Counted from the first letter of the stretch, positions 1-12,800 are shown. The stretch: DNA of 64,000 bases from Hippasteria phrygiana (GCA_037893225.1 JAZGUH010000541.1:434001-498000); one strand, 5' to 3'. Numbers and translations: made by a program. Notes: generated by a model not told the origin, from the letters alone.

Positions 1-58
1 GAATTATTCGACCCATCACACGACGCGAACCCGCACCGCCCAAAACGTTCTATCACAT

Positions 59-94
59 GGTTCTATCAAACGGTGCGCGCGCATTGATAGAACC
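59..94. repeat. Short inverted repeat upstream of Crypton-like exon
   Basis: A 10-bp sequence, ggttctatca at 59-68, is repeated in inverted form at 85-94 around a GC-rich loop. It lies 30 bp before the ATG of the Crypton-like exon. It could be part of that element's leader or a small hairpin. Nothing else was recognised in the first 120 bases. Confidence 0.4.
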
Positions 95-123
95 AAAAGA
101 ACTTCCCTAACTTCACGGTCACT

Positions 124-380
124 ATGGTGGCGCTACAACAGGGCTGTCATTCACACAACAAGGCGGCCGAGTTTCCCGAACTGCCGCGGTTTGTTCTCCT
201 AACAGACGACGAAATATTGGAACTCGTAGGCGATGCTGACGCTCCAAATACAAAGAGACAAATCAAATATGCAGTGAAACGATTAGATGAATTTGCAAGA
301 CACGCAGGAACAACAATTGAAGCTTTAACTGATTCGGAACTGGACAATTTTTTGTCGCGGTTTTATGCGGGACTAAGAAG
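124..380 (+). CDS. Crypton-type / DUF3504-like N-terminal exon (partial)
   Basis: The reading frame has 85 complete codons plus two bases and ends at a plausible donor (AAG|GTAAAC, GT at 381-382). The second half carries a motif series typical of Crypton-derived proteins such as the QRICH/ZMYM/KCTD1-like DUF3504 group: NTKRQIKYAVKRLDEF, then LTDSELDNFLSRFYAGLR. In those proteins this SAM-like helical region precedes a tyrosine recombinase-like domain. That catalytic part is not visible here, so either the coding sequence continues in another exon or the copy is truncated: an inverted-repeat element starts 75 bp further on at 456. The first ATG is in a reasonable context and no earlier in-frame one is seen. 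The family call rests on motif memory; whether it is a host gene or a mobile copy is open. Confidence 0.55.
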
Positions 381-455
381 GTAAACGGCACGTTGTAACG
401 TTACACCAAGAAATCCATGCATGCAATCTGTCGGATTTATTGAGGCGTTGTGTAA

Positions 456-621
456 AACAAATAATGAATGTTTCACATTCGTGCAATGGTAAGAATAATT
501 TCATTCGGTGACAGATGGAATGTCCCATTCCACTCGGCTTCGCCTCGTGGAATAGAACATTCAATCTGTCACCTCATGAAATTATTCTTACCATCGCACT
601 CATAAACATTCATTATTTGTA
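456..621. repeat. Foldback (MITE-like) element
   Basis: Arms of about 75 bp at 456-530 and 545-621 are inverted copies of each other with few mismatches. Landmarks are acaaataatgaatg in the left arm and cattcattatttgt in the right. The loop is short and GC-rich. No target-site duplication was resolved. It looks like a non-autonomous DNA element or a hairpin repeat. Confidence 0.7.
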
Positions 622-1639
622 TAATAGTGCACTCAGTGACAATGTAGGATGAAAGAAATAGTCAAAAATCTTCCGAAAACATATGCTGTGTCCGTGGAGT
701 AACATAAACCTATAAACCACGCATACAAAGTTTGATATTGGTACTGAAGGTGTTGAAAATCGACACTCGTTGAGTAATTATCTATCACTCTTCCTCATAC
801 TGAAATGATGACCCTACACTCATACTCACCGCCTGGTCACAAGAGCTATCTGCTGGTTGTTGGTTGGGAATAACTGTTGCCATTCGGAGCTACGGATGTC
901 CCCAACCCGACCAGAATAGATCCGCCCATCTACAGTTCTAGATATTTACAGAAATTATGGAACACAGTGTCATATCTAATTCAACTTGTTTTCAACATAA
1001 AAAGCCATGTCATACAACAGCATGATGATCAGCATAATCTAAATGCTTCTTGTTATTTCAAGTGACAAGAAGGTTATTTTTTTCCAATTCTTTTCAAGTC
1101 CTTGCAATTAAGGCATTATTTGTGCATGGTAGCTGAATGAACTTGTCAAAAGAGAATAACATTTAATACACAAACAGACCTCCAAAATAACCCATCAACA
1201 GTGTTTTTAAGAAATATTTTCAAAAAATGGATTTCAAACCAGATTTTTTTAAATATGGAAATCAACTAAACATGAAGAATCTAAGAAAATGAACAATGAA
1301 CAATGTAAGAAAATGTAATGTTTGTTTTAAAACACAACGCTATCGAGACACAACTACCGTGCATCTAATTATATCAGGTTTTTGCTTATTCAACATGAAA
1401 CTTTCATTGAGATAAAAACCAACATTTGGCAATTTACTATCTAGAATGGCTAAAGAGGACTTTGAAATGTATAATAACATAGAAATAACACTGCCCTGCA
1501 TTGTATTCATGTCATAAAACCCAGCATTGTAAAGTCTGCATGGTACCGGTACATTTGAAGCAAATCGAAAAGAAAACAAGCAACAGATTAGGCCTGCTAT
1601 TTAATCATATCAAACAAGCCACTTGGGAAACTGACTTAA
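622..1639. other. Non-coding stretch, nothing recognised
   Basis: AT-rich sequence with only short, unconvincing reading frames on both strands. No exon with family similarity, RNA gene or clear repeat boundary was seen. Confidence 0.5.
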
Positions 1640-1815
1640 TTGAAATTGAGGTGTGATCTCTGGCTATACGGCATTATGGGTTTACAACTTCTGACCAAAC
1701 CCCCTCTGACCAACATATTGCGAAACTTGGAGACAACATCATAGGGAATGATAGCCCAGTTGGTCGGGTACTGGTACGGTAATCCGGAGGTCTCAGGTTC
1801 AAATCCCAAATATGT
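1640..1815 (+). mobile_element. tRNA-derived SINE
   Basis: At about 1748-1810 there is an A-box match (tagcccagttgg) followed about 40 bp later by a B-box match (ggttcaaatcc), the spacing of an RNA polymerase III promoter derived from a tRNA. The preceding 100 bp (ctggctatacggcat onward) recurs at 59755-59905, again just before a tRNA-like segment, so both belong to one family. There is no intact cloverleaf, so this is not a functional tRNA gene. Confidence 0.65.
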
Positions 1816-1831
1816 CAATTTCGTCGTCCAC

Positions 1832-2174
1832 TAAGGGGCCAATCAAAATGTTCAGTTTTTTAATTTCGATTATTCTTTTCCCCCAACATTTTTGGCACCC
1901 ACCCACCCACCCCAATTTTCGATCTTAAAATATTGATTTGCTATTCAATTAACAAAAATGTCCAGTTCAGTGACAGCGTGATGCGTCTCCCCAGCTTGAA
2001 CATGTGCCATGACTTCTTGTGTTTCATTAGTTCATAGGATGTGGGGAATAATTATTAGTTGCAGTCATTGTTTTTTTTTGTTTTTTTTATTGAAATGTGA
2101 ATTTCGATTTTCAATCATTTTCCTGGACCCACCCACCTACATTTTTGAAAACAAAATTTTGAATGGCCCCTTAA
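1832..2174. repeat. Possible inverted-repeat element
   Basis: The ends taaggggcca (1832) and tggccccttaa (to 2174) are inverted copies. Inside, stretches with acccacccac occur in both halves in the same orientation. Boundaries are uncertain. Confidence 0.35.
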
Positions 2175-2227
2175 CATTTAAACATTTAATTAAGCCGCCT
2201 AATAGTTTGCACCTTGAAATACTTAAC

Positions 2228-2437
2228 GCGGAAAGAGTTCCATATCCGGACATCACTTATTTTCCCTTAATATGACTTAAAAACTACCAAAAAGTGTAAA
2301 TCTGATGAAGAAACACGAATTTAGGAGGGAAAATGTTTCAACTTATTCTTTGAAAATACTTTGACTTTTTCTGTCATGGCCCATAGACTTTGTGCACGAG
2401 GTATAAGTGATGTCCGGATATGGAACTCTTTCCCTTA
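2228..2437. repeat. Inverted repeat, ~30-bp arms
   Basis: The left arm, about 2230-2262 (ggaaagagttccatatccgg), is repeated in inverted orientation at about 2405-2436 with essentially no mismatches. The 140-bp spacer has no coding features. Probably a small DNA element. Confidence 0.6.
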
Positions 2438-2585
2438 ACGCTAACTCCATAGGGTGTGTGGAAAATCATATTCAAATTGGAGGATTCAGGACTAATAGGA
2501 ATAATGAAGAATTCTAGGTCGAATTCTAGGTCGTTTAAAAATGATATATCATTTGTAAACGGTTTTCCTGAATTCTTTGACTCAC

Positions 2586-2755
2586 ACGGATAAATCCGAG
2601 ATGAAAGCACCGGGTGGAATATGGAAAGTAAAGGGAACATCTTGCCGGTCGGCTGCCCTGTTGGCTACCTCGCCATTCAGAGTGGTCCGGGCGTACCGGT
2701 CGGTGATCACGGATTCGATGTGCAGTCGATCCAGATCGATTATAACATCAGGCTC
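2586..2755 (-). CDS. VIT-domain first exon of an ITIH-type gene (displaced or second copy)
   Basis: On the minus strand an acceptor (TTCTTCCCAG) opens a 170-bp exon that starts in phase 0, runs 56 codons plus two bases and ends at a strong donor (GTGAGTC). It encodes the start of a VIT domain, with landmarks LDRLHIESVI, RTTLNGEVANRAADRQDVPF and PPGAFISDLS. This aligns with the region of ITIH heavy chains just before the DGVTY motif. Content and phases are exactly those needed between the ITIH exons at 14308-14183 and 9104-8994, yet it lies 700 bp past the last recognised exon (3461). It may be the second exon of a tandem paralogue continuing to the left, a true rearrangement, or an assembly misplacement. 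Confidence 0.7.
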
Positions 2756-3460
2756 CTGGGAAGAACATTTTGATTTTTAATTAATACAATTTCCAATACC
2801 AATTACAAGGCTTTGCTGCTATTGGCCAGTTGGTTTTTTTTAAACCAGGGAAGGCAGAACACAGATTGTTTTTGCGATCTCATTTTATCATCTCGTGCAA
2901 GATTTGTGGTGTTACCTGACTGGCTAATATATACCTCCTGAAAAATATAGAGGGTGAAGACAGACTCTTTTGAAACATACCAAAATTCAATTTGAACCGT
3001 CTTTTCCCACAAAATTATGACATATTTGTCAACAATGAAATTATAATGAAAGCTGTTGCATTTTAAATTATTTATATGCAAATTCCGAAAGGAGCATCTT
3101 CAAGATCACTGCACTTTTGCAGTGTAGATTAAGTCCCGGTCACAACAGAGCTAGAGCTGAAGTGGTGTAGTGCAGGCGGAGGGGAGAAAAATATCCATCT
3201 CCCTCCCACAAAACAAACACTTTTTTATTAAACAAAATTTTTAAGAACAGTAAACTATTTGACAGTAAATGATCTCAAAATATCAATGAGTTTTTAAATT
3301 TCTCCTAAATTTTCAAAAATTGTTAAACCCAAAATTGATCACCTTCTAACGTATAGAACCAGATCTGGAGCTGCAATAAGATTTTTTTTTTAACAAAGTG
3401 ACCACTTCGTGGTGTCATTAAGTCGATCTTACAAGTGCTTACTCCAGTCGACATACTTAC

Positions 3461-3802
3461 GTATGTACATATCCTGCCCCCTATGCCGTACGTACGACTC
3501 TGGCTCGGCTGTTCGTATGCATTTCCGCTGATACCCCACTGAAGGCTGGGCGGCACGTTGGCAGCACCACCTTGTCGACTGCCGCCAGTCGTCGGCGGCG
3601 TGTCGACGAACCTCATGGACATCAGCGGAGTCAGGAGGTTGTACCGCTCCGAGAGCTGCAGGGATCTATCGACGATCCTTTTCTGTTCTTTGGCATCGTC
3701 AGATACCGTGTACTGGTTGAAGAGTTCGGCTAGGGTGATGAAAGCAGCCGTGCGCTCAGCAGCTTCCGGGGGCACGTAGGGCGAATTGGAGAAAGCATCC
3801 GT
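3461..3802 (-). CDS. ITIH-like exon, end of recognised coding region
   Basis: 342 bp, 114 codons, phase 0 at both ends (acceptor CATCTCAG, donor GTAAGTATG). It encodes ERTAAFITLAELFNQY and LQLSERYNLLTPLMSMRFVD, matching the ITIH helical region, then a Gly/Ser/Pro-rich linker. The strong donor means coding continues, yet the ITIH C-terminal domain (DGDPHF motif) is not found to the left. Confidence 0.85.
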
Positions 3803-6800
3803 CTGAGATGAAATGAGTTCAAATATGAAGTAATTTATGCAGAGCACATTAAATGACCGGAAACTCAGACTCAGTGACCCCTGGAACGTATTCGAAATTC
3901 TGTTCCCGTGTTGACGCAACAAGAGAACGGGTTTTCAAACGCGCGAATGACGTTCGTAAACAAGTCATGAATCACACTTCCCACTTCGTCTGCTCTCCAC
4001 GACTAGACGAAGAACGAGAAGAGCAAAGATCGACAGAGCACAACTTTCGTAAGTTTCTGTACGTAAAATTTGAAATACTCATCCGGTGGAGCAGTAATAA
4101 TAGAAATAATGGGACAGCTATGAAAGGGCCTCTCTAGATCTATAAAATATAATGAATGAAGAGGACATTTGCAAAAGTTGCAGCCTTGTAGGTCGTCCGC
4201 CAGTCGGCGCAAATGCATTACTTAAATTCCTCTATTTGCAACACACTAGAGCATGCCCCGTCTCTCAGCACCTCCAACTTGAGATGGGAACGTTTTAATC
4301 CAAAGATCTCCTTGTAGACCCGATGCTGAAACATGATACATGCCCACCAAGTCAGTAGAAAAAAATTGTCTCATAGGCTTATGGTTTCTCCGCATCTCCA
4401 ACTTACATTTGAGATGGGTACATACTCTTCGATGGTTATTTCCCCCGTAGAACTGATGCCGGTGACCCTTATAGGTAGATTGGCAGCGAGCAGGTTAGTC
4501 AAGCGACCGCTGACTGCAAACTCGGACCCGTCGAAGTAGTTTTGGAAAAACGTCCTCGTCAAGGATTCCCTATCGACAACACCACCAATGTAGTCAACAG
4601 CGACATTCACTAAAAGGGGCGTGGCTACTTCATCGTATACGCCTATCAAGAGTAAGACACAGGGGGGGGTTATAAGTAAGTTCACAACGTCACAAGGGAT
4701 CACGGCTTAATTTTACGATAATCAAAGTGAAAATTAACAACTAATAATTGCACACATAATGCGATGTGTGCAAGTCTCATAATACATCATCAGGTCGTTT
4801 GCACTTGACGTCACATCTTCCATAATCCTTTGCGGTCCACCATCTTTGAGACCTTACTTGATGCACGTTATTTACGAGACGTGAGTGTGGCGCGGGACAC
4901 ACTCAAGCCTCATTAATACCGTGCATGAAGGTTTTAGCATGGCATGTGTATGCAGCAGTCTAGAGCAGAGGCAAGGGGGGGGGATTTGTTTGGCAGGCAA
5001 CTCTGCATATCTGTGTTGCTTGACATCAAAGATGGCGGGTGGAAGAGGTTTATGGGAAGTATGTGCAAACAATCTATTCGAGTTCACCAGTCATATGCCG
5101 AAGTTTAACCAGTTATTCTGGTTGGCATTTCAAACACTGCTAATGCCTTCTACTGACCAATAAGCTGCTCAGACACCGCGGAATTCTGGAAGATCTTGCG
5201 AGCAACCCCGTTGTTTCCGATAGCGACACGAGCCAGGAAGTTAAAGTCCACGTCTTCTGCTCCAAACCCGAGCGTCACAACGGCGCAGCGCCCCCCGTTG
5301 GTATCCTTCACGTTTCTCTCGATGGTACGCGGGTCGGTCACGCCTTCGGACGGTGCACCGTCGGTCAGGACAAAGAGAATACAGACACCGGGGTTTGAGG
5401 CCGAAATGGGCTCCATGGCACCGGCCAGCCGGAGCTGGTTCAGTCCCTCGATCATGGCGTCTTTCAGATTTGTACCTGTAAATTAGTTGACCAAGCAAAA
5501 TCTGCCTTAATTAATAAGGCTTAATCACATCACAATTCACTGATCTGCACAGTTAATACTTCAACCAACGTTCATCTCGCAATTTGTTTTTTAATTAGCA
5601 CATTCATATCGAATTTGAATGAGCAACAACATTTGAGTGACCCGAGACCTACACAAGGGATTTCTGGATAAACCTTTGATCAATCAATTAACAACGTTAT
5701 CAAGCCCTAATCCCGCCATCGAGCCTTCTAGATGTGACTGTAAAAGTTTGTTATGAAATCTCATACTTTTTTGCCCCATCCTCACCCCCAACAAAATTCT
5801 AATGCCGCAAAGAAACCACAAGAGGGCTCTGATTAAAATGTGCCGTTTACAGTACATTTTTAATCAGAGTGAGATATAGGCCTACAGAGAACACTGTATT
5901 CTTTAACATCGCAGAATAGGCAGCCAAGGTAAGTCTACTAAGACTTACCTGCTATATCGACTAATGACCGGACGTAATCTTTCGCCTGGTTGATGTTCCA
6001 AGAGGATGCTGTGACCATCTGATCATCACGCCAATAGTAAACCTTAGGGTGACACGAGAAAGTCGTTAAAAGGGGGCGACTGCCCCTCAACTTTTCCTTC
6101 TTGTTTAACCTCCTAACACCTGCAGGTCTCCAATGTTTTAAACTACAGCATCATCCATAGGCCTAATGGCTTTTCAATATAATGTAGCCAATTCTTTCCT
6201 ATCTCATCTTTGACGATTTTATATAATAGCATATATTAATAGATCTCAACTATAAAGCAATTTTGTCAAAACTGGCAAAAATGTGGAAACGGCACTAAAC
6301 AAAGCTGTATACCTTCAAACTATTACCTAATAAATACATTTCCTACTATTTACGGGACACTCAGTGGTTTTTCAGCCTGTCTTGGAAAGTGTTTACATAG
6401 TTGCTTTGATTCAGAACAACTTTAACAAATCTAATATACAAATACTGTAGGAGACATCGCAACATCTTTCGTATTCAGTGAATGACTGCTTTTCATAAAA
6501 AATGGATAACGCAGACTTGCATTAGCTGAATTGCTGAATTAATTGTTACACTCAACTTGGTGCTAACTTTACTTTATGAGATTACCATGCACTTACTATG
6601 AAAAATTGACTTTTGTTTTGACGGCGTGCTATACTAAAGCTGAATCATAAAACGGTTTAGACGAGGTATATACATGATTGACCAACAACCATCTTACCAC
6701 GTCTGAAAAGGGGATGATATTGAAACGATCGTTGGATCTCATCTGGTCCAAGATTGTCAACAAGGCCTCCTTGGTTTGATTGAGTTTGCGGCCATGCATG

Positions 6801-9800
6801 GAAGCACTCACGTCGATGACAAACGCCACGGACTTACGGATGGGGCCCAGACCGCCGGGGGAGAAGTGATGCACGAATACGTCTCCCATCGTCTGTCGGA
6901 AAAGAACAAAACAAAGACCTAACAAAAACTAATACGTGACCTTGGCAAAATACCACTGCATGAGTAGCTAAAAATCCCTGCCACAACAAGGGTGTTATTA
7001 TTATAAACACCACAGAAAGGAATACATTTGATTCAACACTGGATATTTTGCAGCGAATCCCTCGATAGGTACCAAATTCCGTAAATGCCATAGCATTTAA
7101 CGTTAATTTGTTGGGTGAAGAGACCTACTGTTCGTAGTTACATTGTACATTGGCGTTTTTACAAACCTATGGAAATACAACATTAAATTCTGAAAGATTT
7201 TAGTATTTTCAACCACTGGTGAGGCAAAGCTTTTCTATTTTATATTTTCCTGATGTTTGAACGTGGAAGATCTTTGGCGAAGTTTCTATATAATAGGCCC
7301 TACTACACACGGAGCTTCATTCCTTCAAGAACGGTAATTGTTAACGCACGTCTAAGAAACCTAAAACACATTCAAACAAACTCATTTCGGAATAATACCA
7401 ACAAATTTTACCTGCACATGACCGACCCCGTAATCGTGTTGAATATCGTATCTGATAATAAAATCCCCATTAATTCCAGAAGATGAACTGCCGCCAATGG
7501 CCCGCTGATCCTGCTGACTCGGTAAGAATTCCATGCTGACACGGGACTGTCCTGTCTTCCTGATGTAGTCTTCCAGGGACGTGTAGGAACTGGTTACGCC
7601 GAATATCCCACCGCTGCCACCAGATCCACCTCCGGTTGTCTGCATGATTCCAGATTCTACTTTGGTGATGCCTTGGGGCTCGGTGATGTAAGCCTTAATG
7701 CGAAAGTCTCTCACAACCTTGGAGAAAGTGTTCAACGTTAAAACCGTGACTGTGAAAGCACAGGCTAACGGTGCAAATCAGTTCAATGATAACACTAATT
7801 TTTGCGAAGTGAAAGGCAATTTCACTTGTCACATGTCAAAGAGCGAATTCTTTCATGGTAGGCCTGCTTTTTTTAAGTGAGAAAATGCAGATCGGGCAGG
7901 AGAACGTGCGATAAGAAAGGATATGCAGGATGGAGTAAGAGAGGAAGGACCGACAAGACGGAAGGAGGGAAACAAAGCAAGAAGGTCAGCTAATGACCAA
8001 TTCGTCAAGACAGCAATAGGAGAGAGCAGTTAGAGAAGTCGTATGAGACAACTGGATCAATAGAGGTCATGTGTTTAATCCATAGACGATGCGGGGTCGA
8101 GAGTTGGAGAAGAAGACCCGACTAGAACGACGGGAGAAAGGAAGACAGGAAGAAAGGATGGTCGTGCGTTTAATTCTGACAATCGACGATAAAGCTTTTC
8201 CAAATATACGAAGCTTTCAAGGGCTTTTAGCTTTTAGTGACACATGGCCGGGCCACTCAAGAGATTTCTGCCTATTGTTTACAACACAATTTCCTTCCTT
8301 CCAGGAAGGAAGGAAATTGTGTTGTAAACAATGGGCAGAAATCTCTTGAGTGGCCCGGCCATGTGTCACTAAGAGCTAAAAGCCCTTGAAAGCTTCGTAT
8401 ATTATTTGGAAAAGCTTTATCGTCGAAAAGCTTCCCTTGGACAATTGTACCTGCTGTGGATTCAGGCTAATCCTCTGGGTGTACCAACCCTGGATCCTCT
8501 CCAGAAGCTCCTGGTAGTTCACCATGACACCGACGGTATCTCTCGGTGCTACGCTCACTGACACCATGAATGTATTTCTGTTTGGATCGCTTTATAAGGA
8601 AACGTGACAAGAACTGTTTGTTATACCAACCAAACCAACAACAACAACAACATTCTGTTTGTTATCACTACATTTCTGTGGATGGTTAATTGGCCATTCA
8701 ACATGACACAACCGTGTGCTAAAAACTGCTTAAACGCGTGCAGGCCTATAATGGGGGCGCAGCGACTTAAACGCTTCACGTGCATTTTTGAAAGTGAATG
8801 AAGTTAAAATTGGAAATGATTTAAGTTGTCCTGTAATATGTTATCTCCATTTATACAAATCTGATGCTAGAAACGCTACGTAACCGACTCGTATAAACTG
8901 CTGTGATTTTTGCACAATGAGTGAAAGGTACAACGTATAAACTATGAATTTATTCAATTAATACGGGATGAATTAGTTGCAAAGAAAACTTACAGAGCAG
9001 TAATTCTGCCGGTGGACAAGCTCCCAGACGCATCAAATGTATTCTCATCTTCTCCTTCACACTTGTCCCTCACTTTACCGTAGTAGGTCACTCCACCCAC
9101 CTCTCTGCAATTAGAAAGAGATGTCCTTGGAATGCAATCCAAAAAGTCTGTCTTATCTGTAGGCCTAATGTGCTTGAAAACCAATTTTAAGCCCATCTAG
9201 ACCGGAAATGGGTCTACAACACGTCTGCATGTCTGCCCCGTAGGCCTATGCGCCTATGGTTTCCGCTTGCTCAATGCTCTACCGGTACTAAGATGAAGGG
9301 GACATTTTGTGTTGAACCATGAGGGCAGGGTCTGAGTGACCAATGACGCTTGGTGGCGCTTTGAGTGTGCGTGTGTAGACCCTTTTCACATCACGTCACC
9401 AGTCCATATTGGACCGCCTAGTGTAGTAATGGAGTGCTAATTCAAATAAACCAGTCAACGTGCTACGTGGATTAACCTAGCATATACTATAATACTATAG
9501 CACTATAATCACTTCAAAGGCGGTCCACATGTGGGGACATTAGAGAGGTTTCGCATGCGAACGGATACGCGTACGCATACGTTTAGCTATCCGTATAAAC
9601 GTTCGCGGCCCCTCCCGTTTTCGCAGGTTTCGCATGCGAACGGATACGGTTAGTGCGCCGGATACGTCAACAGTTTGTGTGTACTTATGACGTCACAGTT
9701 TCTCGCTATCCGCTATCCGTCTACAAGGCACGGATATCTCGCTCGCAACACGTAAGCATAAAACGCGTAGTGAAATTTCGAATTTCTGGTATTTCTCTGT

Positions 9801-12800
9801 TTATGTTTTTGTCATATGCATGATTAGATTAAAAAGAAAGGAACCACTCTTCCTGTCCTTGTACCAGCACCGGATTCCAGTAAAAGAAAGGGCACGGTTT
9901 CTTCGCCCTTTTCCTCTAAAGCCATGAACATAATATCGTCTAAGGAGACTGCCATTTTGGATTATACTCTCCCGTCACATAGCGCCACCAATATGCTGGG
10001 ATTGCGAAAACGGGATGGGGCCGCGAACGTTTACGGATAGCTAAACGTATATGCGTACGCGTATCCGGCCGTTCGCATGCGAAACCTCTCTATTGTTTAC
10101 ATCTAGCTTTATTGGCTATGCATTGTGGAAACGTGAAGCACACTGTATGTTGCTAAAATGATTCGTAAAGTGTTGGTGGCGCAATTTGCACATGTATTAC
10201 AGTGAAACAAATTGAAAACATCTGGGGGCTCAAGCCCCCGACCCCCGTGACAAGGATTTGTTTTGTTAACGTTGTACGGCCTGAACCAGTGCATGGAATT
10301 ACTTGAGAAACTGACACAAAAAAGGAAGATTACTCAATGCTAACATTTACGCTGACTTTCTGTTATCACGCTTCAAAGGTTCGTAAAACAGGCAGGAACA
10401 GCCGGTTGAAAGGTCTTTAAAATAAAGCTGGACATCTTTGGGGAAATTAATAAGGTGGCTGCTTGGTTGGTGACTTACAAGGAAAAGTTTGCAATGTATG
10501 CAGCTAAAGGCAACTGCAAGATGAAGTTAAGCGGTTGGTATGTCGATGCACGGTTGTTGATGCGGCTGGTAATGGTCGTACTGGCAAACCGCACTGCTAT
10601 CTTGGTCTCAACATGGAACTGTTGTACATCGTTCCTGTTCTGTTGGTGAAAGTGTCAGATATCTTTCGTCTTGAATATAATGGCACAGGACTGCCCTATT
10701 TGGTGTTTGGGGCTTTATAATTCTAATAGGGAACTTAAATGAGCCTTTAGGGAGTTGTTTTGAGAGGGAGTATGTGTCAGTCATCGAAATATACGTTACA
10801 AATACTCCAACTGAAATAATCAAAATTGTCGATTTGTTTTTAATTTGTCAGTGTTGCGTTGTACCAAATGAAAGTGTTGATGGAGGATCTAAGGACCTCG
10901 ATATAATTTTCCATAAGTCATTAAATTGCAGTAATGGATGATTTCCTTTATACTTACAAATACCGATTGCCTCTTCGTTCGAACTTGATCGTTCAGCATC
11001 TATATTTCAAGAGTTATCAAATGGCGAGTATTAGAATTGATTGCGGGCCCATAGTTATTAGACAAATCACTCTGGGTGAGAAAAGGAATACAGTCACGAA
11101 TTAAATTGGATATTTCAAATGTTGATCTCGGCCTTGGGCAAAGTGCTTGACCACACTTGGTTCTACGCAGTGGTAGAGAGGGCAGATTTTGATTTTTCAG
11201 AGTGCTCGATTTTGTTGCTTATGACGTATATAGCTAAATCCCTTTTTTGTCCGTTTTGCGTCCGTTGCGTAATGTAGTGATATCGGCCATGTGCCTGAAA
11301 CCATGGAGGAAGGTTCCTTCCTCCATGCTGAAACGCAACGGACACGTATAATTATACCGACCGAAACACATTCTGGAAAGCCAACTTAAGTCCTTCAATA
11401 AGGGGGTAATGATGTCACGTATATGTAAAAAAAAGAAGTAATTTACGAATGTCAATATTCAATAAAGCACAATGCCACTGAAGCACCTGATAACTAACTG
11501 ATTGGCCTTTCACCTCTCGTGCCCATAATCAAATAATTTCATGGCCTTTACATGAATGTCAAGAGCTCTCCAGCCCGCAAAACTTTCCATCTAAATCCGT
11601 ATATAAACAGGTGTTCTATAATGTAAACAGGTGTTTCTCACTTTCTCCACACAGACTCCAGTGAAAAATTTAGTCCTTTTAAAATAACTGTCCTTGTGCG
11701 CTAACCTTGCATATCCACAGGGTGCGTGTTTCCGTTTTGCTAAGCGGACACGCACAACAGTGACATTCTGAACGGGTCGTCACCAAGACATTGTCACTGG
11801 CACTATACTCCAGTTTCCTGGAGAGTTTTTTGATCGGAACCTTTTGTAACGAGGGGCTTGAACTCTGTACGTGCAGCTGACGACGTTCCTTTGTTAAACA
11901 ACCTGGGGTCCAAGGGCAACGTAGTTCATTTCAGGGGAGCTTTTGAAAAATAAACAACTGGAGACAGTTTTTATATACATGTTTTTTCTTTTCTTTGGTT
12001 CGTGTTAAGAAACAAATTCTTTGGAATTTCTGGCGTGTTTACTACATCAGACAGAAGGCCAACATTTGTTCTGCTTCACGGAATTGAAAGTTGCGAAGGA
12101 GGTAACAAAAAGGAAAATGTAAATATTACTACATCGTGCCACTTCAGAACTCAAACTGCTTGCAAAGTGTCAACGTATGACCACTGACTACGTATCGACG
12201 TCCGAGAAAAATTGTACTGATTTAGAATAATATGCATTTTAACCAGTTTTATGGTTTTACTCTACTTTTGACTTGGAACAAAACGGATGGATGAAAAACT
12301 CTATACGACTCTTACAACGAATTATATAAAATATATCTCTGCAAGATTCAAGTATAGACACAATTTGAACACTTGAAGTCATTTAAAGTGTGCCTGCAGG
12401 TAACCTCAAGAAATATCTGTATCTACTTGCTTATTGTTTCAAACACAGTTCACGATGGTTCACCCATGTTACCCACGGAATAGGCCCCAGTTTATACACC
12501 GCTGCTGTCTAAAATAATCAGCAAACGCCATGTGGAAAAACAACGGTAGAAGACTTGTAATGAAGAGTACGTAATGAACTCCCCGTTTTAATATAGGATC
12601 AAAGTCATGAATATTCCTATGATTTTAAAAGCAGACTGAATCAATGTGGATCAACAGCACGGTGTAAGACCAGTAAAGCGAATAAATCTGGATTGTCCAT
12701 CCTAAACTTACAAGCAATTAATAATGCAGCATTGGGGCTGTTCCAGAATGAGACTTGTCTAGCGGGTATTTTATTGCTTCCATGCCTTTTAGAACCATGC

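Noticed and set aside
1745..1810. tRNA gene
   Set aside because: A and B boxes are present but no cloverleaf can be formed and the sequence belongs to a repeated SINE family.
4249..4333. Extra ITIH exon reading HRVYKEIFGLKRSH on the minus strand
   Set aside because: Has an acceptor-like TTTCAG but no donor in phase, and the flanking exons already join in phase 0 across it.
5196..5486. 96-codon plus frame
   Set aside because: Antisense shadow of the ITIH VWA exon.
7698..7880. Plus-strand frame overlapping an ITIH exon
   Set aside because: Shadow of the opposite-strand exon with no family motif.
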